This document shows, in pieces, positions 57,726 through 64,000 of a DNA stretch of 64,000 nucleotides. The DNA comes from Acanthaster planci. Taxonomy: Eukaryota > Echinodermata > Asteroidea > Valvatida > Acanthasteridae. The notes beneath the pieces were generated by a model, which was not told the DNA's origin, did not search any database, and worked only from the letters and a program-made list of their open reading frames with translations. Location of the stretch: the NCBI RefSeq assembly GCF_001949145.1, contig NW_019091368.1, positions 3,631,296-3,695,295 on the forward strand, written 5' to 3'. The first letter of the stretch is position 1. Each line of letters opens with the position of its first letter. The position numbers and the translations under genes are program-made.

Positions 57726-60700
57726 GTGAGTACAGACAACAAAGTCTGCCCTTTCCTGAACAGATCATGGTTTTTGGTATCAGGCCGTCCAGGTATTACT
57801 TTTTTTTTGATGGATTGTGCCCGGGATCGTGGAAACAATAGATGTGCTTAATTTGCAGGATGGCTGAAGCATGACGGGTGAAGAAAAGCAACGTGATCCC
57901 ACAGAGTATCGTTTGGTTGGTCACCGTGTACACTTTACGACTGTACCGTGAACTTGTTGCAGATCTCTTTTGCACCGAAAGCCCCCACCGATGTCAAAGA
58001 GCAAGGCTGAGCTGACCCCGCGCTGACGTTTGTTAACTTGCTCACATTCAGATTGTGCCCTCTGCACTACACATGTGCAAACATGTGCGTCATGCCCATT
58101 CGATGTTGCTGCTTAGGCAACAATGTGCCCTCGCTCATTCACGTGCTCAGCTCATGCCACGAGGCATTGGCAGGGCACGGTCCTCTCGGCCGCCCTGAGA
58201 AACGGTACCATTGTACTGAGTGAACTTTGCCTCCCAACAAGCTGTAATGCATTGCGCCCAAGTGCTTCACCACATGCCTTACATGATACATCTTTTGGCT
58301 ACAGCTGTAATGTCTCGCAAATGCTTAGCCACTCTTCATCATGTACCCGGTATCCTCGTCTCCGGCTTCCCGAGCCTCTCAATCAAAACCTCATCTTTTA
58401 ATCCCCGTCGTCAGATGTCGATGGCCAGGCGCGGACGGCGTCGCTGCACTTTTTATCCATCCTTTCCCGTGTACCAAGCACATTCCAATAATGTGAGATG
58501 CTCTGTGTTGCCCACATATCTGGCTGTATGCACTGTGAATGCCCAATCTCATCTATCAGCATAGTTTTCATACCAGGCACGTCACTGTGTGACGTTGTCC
58601 AGCCAAGACGGTGCTCCATCACGGGGTAATTTTCATCCATTAAATCAGATTTCTAAAGGAAAACCAAAAACAACCCCCCCCCAAAATAAATACTAAAGAA
58701 CAAGTATGGTAAAAATCATTTAATAATGTTCTGATCTTGCAGGGATATACTTGAACTATTGGAAAACATTGAACCATACTGGTGCAATGTATTTAACCCA
58801 TCTGATTGGCCCTTTCGGTTGAATTTCGAACGTTAAAACTGTACTTGTTAAACTGATAGCATTGATTGTACCTCCGTGTACTTTACGTACTGCAGTGCGT
58901 AATTCACAATACTGAGTTCATGGTTAGCCCTTGTTCATCACAATGTTGTAATTTGTCTTCTCGCTAAATGTTTATGACCATGTCTTTTGCCAACTAACTT
59001 CAGATCAGTAATTATCTTGCTCAGTTATCGCATGAAAGGGCAGTTCAGACTGAATTTGTGTTCACTGCTGTAGAGGACAATGCAAAGTGATCAATAGACA
59101 CTGTCCACGCATTGCATTATGGGAGCTTATACATGTTCCTCGTTATTATACACCGGGAGGAATTCTTCAGAATTCATTGCCCGCAACCCTATTTTCGACG
59201 TCCAAATGATGTCTGGAGACTGTAAGGAGCTGGGTATCAGTCTAGAAAGCCGTTTGAAATCGGCTGCCTGAGCCTTATCCTTACGTTGAGGGGACAATTT
59301 CTTTGGGGTTTGGAAAATTCTGGACCGAGTTTGGAGCTGAATATATCTGCCCATCACCAATTTGTTCCCACGTAACTGCTTTTCAACACACATTTCTTCT
59401 CATAATAGTAGAGTTCAGGTTTATACATGCACGGGCCCCCTGGACAGCACATTGGGGTTATTACTGATGGGTCAACATCTGTCACGGTAACACCCCTGTC
59501 CCCACAATTTCTCCCCTGCTTGTGTCGCCCCCCTGTTTGTCCATCTGGATTTTGCCTCATTAGTAATTTTCATCAGCACCTTGCCTTTTCTCGTCCCCCC
59601 CTCCTGAAGCTAATGTTTGCTCCTCTGCCATCGTCCCCTGTATTAGCAGTCCCTCAGAGATCATTAATGTGTCAACATTGGGCTTTTTGCAAAGGATAGG
59701 CCAGGCATGTTGACAGATGCAGAAGGTTCATTATTACATAGAGAGAGGGCTTACATTTTTGTTTTGATTTCCATCGAATTTCTGTTTGGGGGGGAAAAAG
59801 GGTAATTGTTGATAATTGATTTTCTTATTGCATGTTACAGCATGAGCATGTTGCCCAGAAACTAATTACGCTTACGTTTTAAAGAGAATTTTTTTCTACC
59901 AGCTGGCCTCGGCAATTGCATTTCCAATTTGAATAATTACTACCATCATACCATGAAGCTATTCACAAACATGCATTGTAGATCACATTATTGCGTTAGA
60001 TTCAGCAAAAGTGCCATTTAGAGATCAATCAAGTGAGCTGTTATCTGTGATACTTAGAAGCGAGGAACTGCAGAAAAACACCATTACAACAACGGCTGAC
60101 GTCATTGGAAAGCAAACATTAGTCGATCGTCCCAAACGCAGAATTGGAAATAAATGCCATATTCTTTTTTGCCCCTCTTGGAGGCTCTAATGATCGTGTT
60201 GACTGCCACGGGGCATATAGACGTGCCGAACCCTATCATTCCATTTTTGCCACACAGTAAGGGAAAATCGGTAATGGGGTAGGGGGGATGACAGGAGAAA
60301 GTTTTAATGAAGAAGAAATATGGCCGATAAGAAATGTGGGAACGCTGGGGAATACAAAAGCAATTTGCCAAAAAAAAGCAAACCAGCAGTAAAGTAGTTC
60401 TGTTAAAAATATAGCACTTTTTAATGGAATGTTTGACACAACTTTCACTTCATTGTGGTTATAAAATTGCTGTAACATTGATTTATGCCGTGTGTTATCG
60501 TCATTCATTGATGCTATTTAAGTTGCAGCAGCAGTGAAGTAAATCGTCAAGTGAGAGAATTTCTGGCCTTTTCCCAAACCAGACTCTGGCAAAAGCTGAC
60601 TCTTTCAATCCGGTTTTGATCCTGAGTAAAGCTTCGTAAGAAAAAAGAAACCAACTCATTGAAAGTCACTCTTAAATGTTTCACTGTTACTGATACATGT

Positions 60701-61880
60701 AACTTGGGTTCTCTTTGGAATGATCAGGGGTGTGAGAATTCAGCTTTTTAGCTGATTCAGCTTTTTTTTGTAGATGTTGACCCTGAATTTCAGCTTTTTT
60801 GTACACCTGGGCTGTATAAAAGTATGAGAACTTTTTACATTTCAGCTTTTCGCTCGCTGTTTTCAGCTTTAATTTTAAGTTGCCACTCACTTCCCTGAAC
60901 GATAACGGGCTTTCACTTGACATTTGATTATTGGTCATGTTTGGACATCCCACGTGTGATCGGAGACCGAACGCAAAATCAACAAGAATTCAAATGGATT
61001 TGCTCCAGAAAAAAGCAGACTTCAGATTTTTATTCCTGCAGGAAGATCTCTTTTTATAGAAGGGATTAACCCACCATCGGATCTTCTTTGTAGCAACGGA
61101 AAATGTTGTATGCAGATGAATTTTGAGAAAGACAGATGTGTACAGATTTGTATTAAAATAACCTCTTTTTTCAAAGAAAGTGCATGTATGTGAATAAATT
61201 GCCGCCGGCTGCTTACCTAAAATAGACAACAAAGGTCACTCGTGTTAGATGAGTGCAGCGTGTAGGGTGTACTAATTGATATCATCTCCATATGAACAGA
61301 TTTGCTGTGTGGACGAGGTATAAATATTGTGTGGTTGTCGTATGAATCAGCAAATGGGATTCTTATTTTGGCTCCTTCTGTCGTTTAGAGAAAACAGACA
61401 TACACATGTATATTCGTTGGCAGATGTTGGGGGGTTTCAGTGGGGGCCATCCCCTGACAAACTTTGTTTCATGAGAAAAAAAAAAGCGCCGAAATCAGAC
61501 CCACCCCTCGGAAAGGCCATAAAGCTTACCTCATGAAATTGTCAAATGTTACCCCCCCTAAAAAAATTGGCTCATTAGTACAAATTACTGTATGACTGAA
61601 GCCATTTATGTGCCTGTGTGGGTCTCAAAGCTGCTGACCTTTTGTCTTACTGTTGACTGGCAATACATTAATTTGTCTTATTGTCTGATGGTGCCACACA
61701 GCTTTAATAGCAGGCCTGTGTGTATCCTATGCATTTTTTGTTTGAATTATGAAAATGGTCCATCAGGCTGTGCAAAGGGGAAAAAACTTGTCCAGGGGAT
61801 GGGAAAAAAACCAAAAAAAGAGGATGCAGCTTTACATTTGCTGTGAGGAACTCGACCTCAAGCCTAAGTCCTTTTGTAAG

Positions 61881-61964
61881 TACTAGGGCATTTTCAGCAT
61901 CTTTTTTTTGTACTAGGGCATTTTCAGCATCTTTTTTTTGTACTAGGGCATTTTCAGCATCTTT
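61881..61964. repeat. Tandem repeat, three 30-bp units
   Basis: TACTAGGGCATTTTCAGCAT followed by CTTTTTTTTG occurs at 61881, 61911 and 61941; the last unit is truncated. Because the period is a multiple of three, it gives 10-residue repeats in overlapping open frames on both strands. These frames are not taken as genes. Confidence 0.95.
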
Positions 61965-62244
61965 CCCTCCCCCCATACAGTCTGATTGTTTTCCGTTGTT
62001 TTCCGTTGTCGAAAGCCTGACCACACTGTCTTAACCACAGTTCCATCACTGTTGATGTGCAGGCTTTGCAGGGATTTCCTGTGTCATAAGGCAGGGGATG
62101 TTCAAATACGTTCTGGCCGATTCTACATGTGATGATGGGTAACGTCTATTCTCATCCCTATGCTTGAGTAATTCCCATCAAATTTGTGCACGCACTCACA
62201 GGCTCAAACTACATGTAGTCCATAGAGATTGAGCTCTTGTGGAG

Positions 62245-62418
62245 CTATTTTCAAGATGCATTTTTTTAAAAAATAAATACATCTTGAAAATAGTTCGTGG
62301 TACCCGCTGCTTCATTTGACTCAGACCGGCCAACCGACCCCGGCAAGCTCGTTGGTCGACTGGTTGAGACATCTGCACTGGTAAGCAGGAGGTCGTGGGT
62401 TCGAGTTCCACCCGAGTA
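62245..62418 (+). mobile_element. tRNA-derived SINE with upstream AT-rich hairpin
   Basis: The tRNA-like part (62346-62418) has AGCTCGTTGGTCGACTGG as A-box region, CTGC/GCAG flanking an ACTGGTAA loop, and a strong B-box (GGTTCGAGTTCCACC) whose T-arm pairs (GTGGG with TCCAC). Just upstream, a perfect 14-bp inverted repeat (CTATTTTCAAGATG at 62245-62258 and CATCTTGAAAATAG at 62280-62293) encloses an A/T-rich loop. The anticodon loop is the wrong size for a working tRNA, so this is a SINE or tRNA pseudogene, and of a different family from the 40-kb pair. Confidence 0.6.
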
Positions 62419-62846
62419 AGCTTGTGAGATTTTTTCGCAAGCTCTCGGACAAGCACTGAGCATACAGTGCTTATTAATATATGTTGGTTAAGGGCAAAAC
62501 CCGTTATATGTAATTAACTCTCGTGGAGCTCTCGAGTGGCCATTGCTGTGGGCCTTGGCTGGGCACTGTTGCCAGTGTCACACCTCCATACATGTAGTCC
62601 AAGAGTTTTTAAGAAGCGGCGATGTGACGAGAAGTGTTGCACAAATCTTGAAAAATGACCTCTGGGGGTCAGCATCTGTAAAGTCCTAACTCTGCAAAAG
62701 ACTACGGTTTTGAATTTGCCATTCCCAAAAAGTTTTTTTCCCTGGGGAATATAATGCTGCAACTTGTTAATTCTCAGTAGAGCTCTGTAACATCAAATTA
62801 ACACTTGCTTCTTCTGTCTCCACCCTACCTTCTTCCCCGGGATCAG

Positions 62847-62947
62847 ATTACGGATGCAGTAGGCCCCTGGCCCTGGGTCTACTTTGTTAGTCTCATCATT
62901 GTGGGCTCATTCTTTGTACTTAACTTAGTTCTTGGTGTACTTAGTGG
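62847..62947 (+). CDS. CACNA1: Cav1 alpha-1 exon: segment IS6
   Basis: The exon encodes 33 residues plus two bases of a Gly codon: [20 protein letters not shown], then [14 protein letters not shown], up to donor GTAAGT. Vertebrate Cav1 reads [20 protein letters not shown] then [15 protein letters not shown], so the gate-lining end of S6 is identical. Mutations in the last Gly-Val-Leu-Ser-Gly stretch of this segment slow inactivation in human CACNA1C. The acceptor is GATCAG. The next exon, which should carry the beta-subunit-binding AID helix of the I-II linker, is not in the window, so the gene is truncated by the window edge. Confidence 0.97.
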
Positions 62948-64000
62948 GTAAGTATCCTACCGTCCTGCCTTTTTTTTTTTTCTTCTTAAATTTTCACCAT
63001 CATGGCTTTACTCACGTGCACCGTTATGTGGTCTGATTAGTGGTACATTTGTGTTTTGCATGGGGTGTTTGAATGTGTACCTATGTGTGGGTGCTTTGTA
63101 GTGAAGCATTGGAAGCTGTTATTTTCCATGTTTGGAAAATAAAATTTCCAAGTGCTTTATCACTATTGTTCATTTATTATAAGTGTGGATCTTACGGATG
63201 TAAATTTTAGGGACACATGAAAGACACTAAAACATGGAATCGTGTGCTTCTCCGACCGAATTCTCGATTTTTGTGCATATGCAGGTTTTTTTGGGGGGGG
63301 GCGCTAAGTATTGCCTATTTCCCCAAGTAGACTCGGATAATGACCACGGTTCAGTTCACCCCACATCAGCCATCAATAATTGCCACCCGCCTTTGCACCG
63401 CATCATGCAAGCATGACATGCATCGGCGATGGGTCCTGACATAGCTTGACACATCCCTGTTCAAGCTTCATCAACCGCCCAGTTGTTGAAGTCCGTCTCC
63501 TCCCGATAAATTATACAACAGGCCCCCCCCACCAAAAAAGAAGAAAATGAAAGGAGAAAAAAGAGAGGGTGTCGTGAATTATCTCGGTCACTCTGACATC
63601 ATTAGGAATTAAATCCTGCATTTTACAGCCGGATGCATTTCGCATTTTCTTGAGCGGCGCGACTGAAATATTGATAGAGCCACTCGAGTCTTCTGGGTAA
63701 CCAGTATTGATTCTTTTGACCTGGAATTCCTTCTTTTTTATGGCTGGCTGATTCTTGGGCTGGGACTCTGACCGAGGCTGATAATTGGCAGACCATCTGA
63801 TTGATCCGACTGACATTTTATGATTTAAAGGGGCATTGCTCCTAGACTTCATTTATTTTGAATCAGTAAGGGTCTGTTTTTCTTTACTTTCTCTCTTCTT
63901 CCTCCCGCCACATCCCCCACGTGGATCTTCTTTTGTTTCTTTCCTTTTCTGACTACACTCCTCTCTCCGTGTCCACACTGTGTCACTCTGCTCCTTGTTT
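62948..64000 (+). other. Cav1 intron after IS6 (partial)
   Basis: The intron starts GTAAGT and runs to the window end without a recognised exon. The last 100 bases become pyrimidine-rich, which could mark the approach to the next acceptor just outside the window. No domain was recognised in the short open frames here. Confidence 0.7.

Larger units (their letters stand above)
57726..62846 (+). other. Cav1 intron pore loop to IS6 (5.1 kb)
   Basis: A GT-AG intron (GTGAGT to GATCAG). It contains a threefold 30-bp tandem repeat (61881-61964) and a tRNA-derived SINE with an AT-rich hairpin (62245-62418). I looked for a second IS6 exon, as in the vertebrate exon 8/8A pair, and saw none. The stretch 59100-60300 is comparatively free of simple repeats and could hold regulatory sequence, which is inference only. 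Confidence 0.8.

Noticed and set aside
62346-62418. Functional tRNA gene
   Set aside because: The A-box is poor, the anticodon loop is the wrong size and the acceptor ends pair only partly.

Overview
This is an animal nuclear genomic window. It has protein-coding exons of about 40-310 bp separated by introns from 0.5 to about 25 kb, is AT-rich, and is full of inverted-repeat and tRNA-derived repeats. It also contains one 264-base assembly gap (28699-28962). The two recognisable genes, the repeat types and the very frequent palindrome TACATGTA suggest a marine invertebrate, most likely an invertebrate deuterostome such as an echinoderm, hemichordate or cephalochordate. That assignment is inference; the sequence alone does not name the species.

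Two genes are supported, arranged head to head. On the minus strand, the 5' end of DCP1 (mRNA-decapping enzyme subunit 1) is present: exon 1 with the start codon (7537-7671) and a 41-bp exon 2 (4629-4669). The rest of DCP1 lies to the left, outside the window. On the plus strand is the N-terminal part of an L-type (Cav1) voltage-gated calcium channel alpha-1 subunit. Seven exons run from the cytoplasmic N-terminus (11208-11514) through segments IS1 to IS6 of domain I (36150-36255, 53337-53476, 54013-54125, 56578-56736, 57529-57725, 62847-62947). All junctions join in frame and follow the vertebrate CACNA1C exon pattern. The initiator exon and domains II-IV were not found; domains II-IV must lie to the right of the window.

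The most notable gene-structure feature is the first visible Cav1 intron (11515-36149, 24.6 kb). It begins ATATCCTTTT, ends CAC, and has a perfect TTCCTTAAC branch site, which makes it a minor-spliceosome (U12-type) AT-AC intron. The other visible introns are GT-AG.

The non-coding space holds a roughly 600-bp foldback element (3318-3932), an 808-bp DNA-transposon-like element with terminal inverted repeats and a perfect 24-bp internal palindrome (54942-55749), a head-to-head pair of tRNA-derived SINEs (40280-40521) with related fragments elsewhere, and a hAT-like MITE (33096-33353) with a second end at 31367. It also holds a 14-bp minisatellite that is open in all three forward frames (37573-37706), several tandem duplications, and two perfect RFX X-box palindromes inside Cav1 introns. 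No rRNA gene, CRISPR array or autonomous transposase/reverse-transcriptase gene was recognised.
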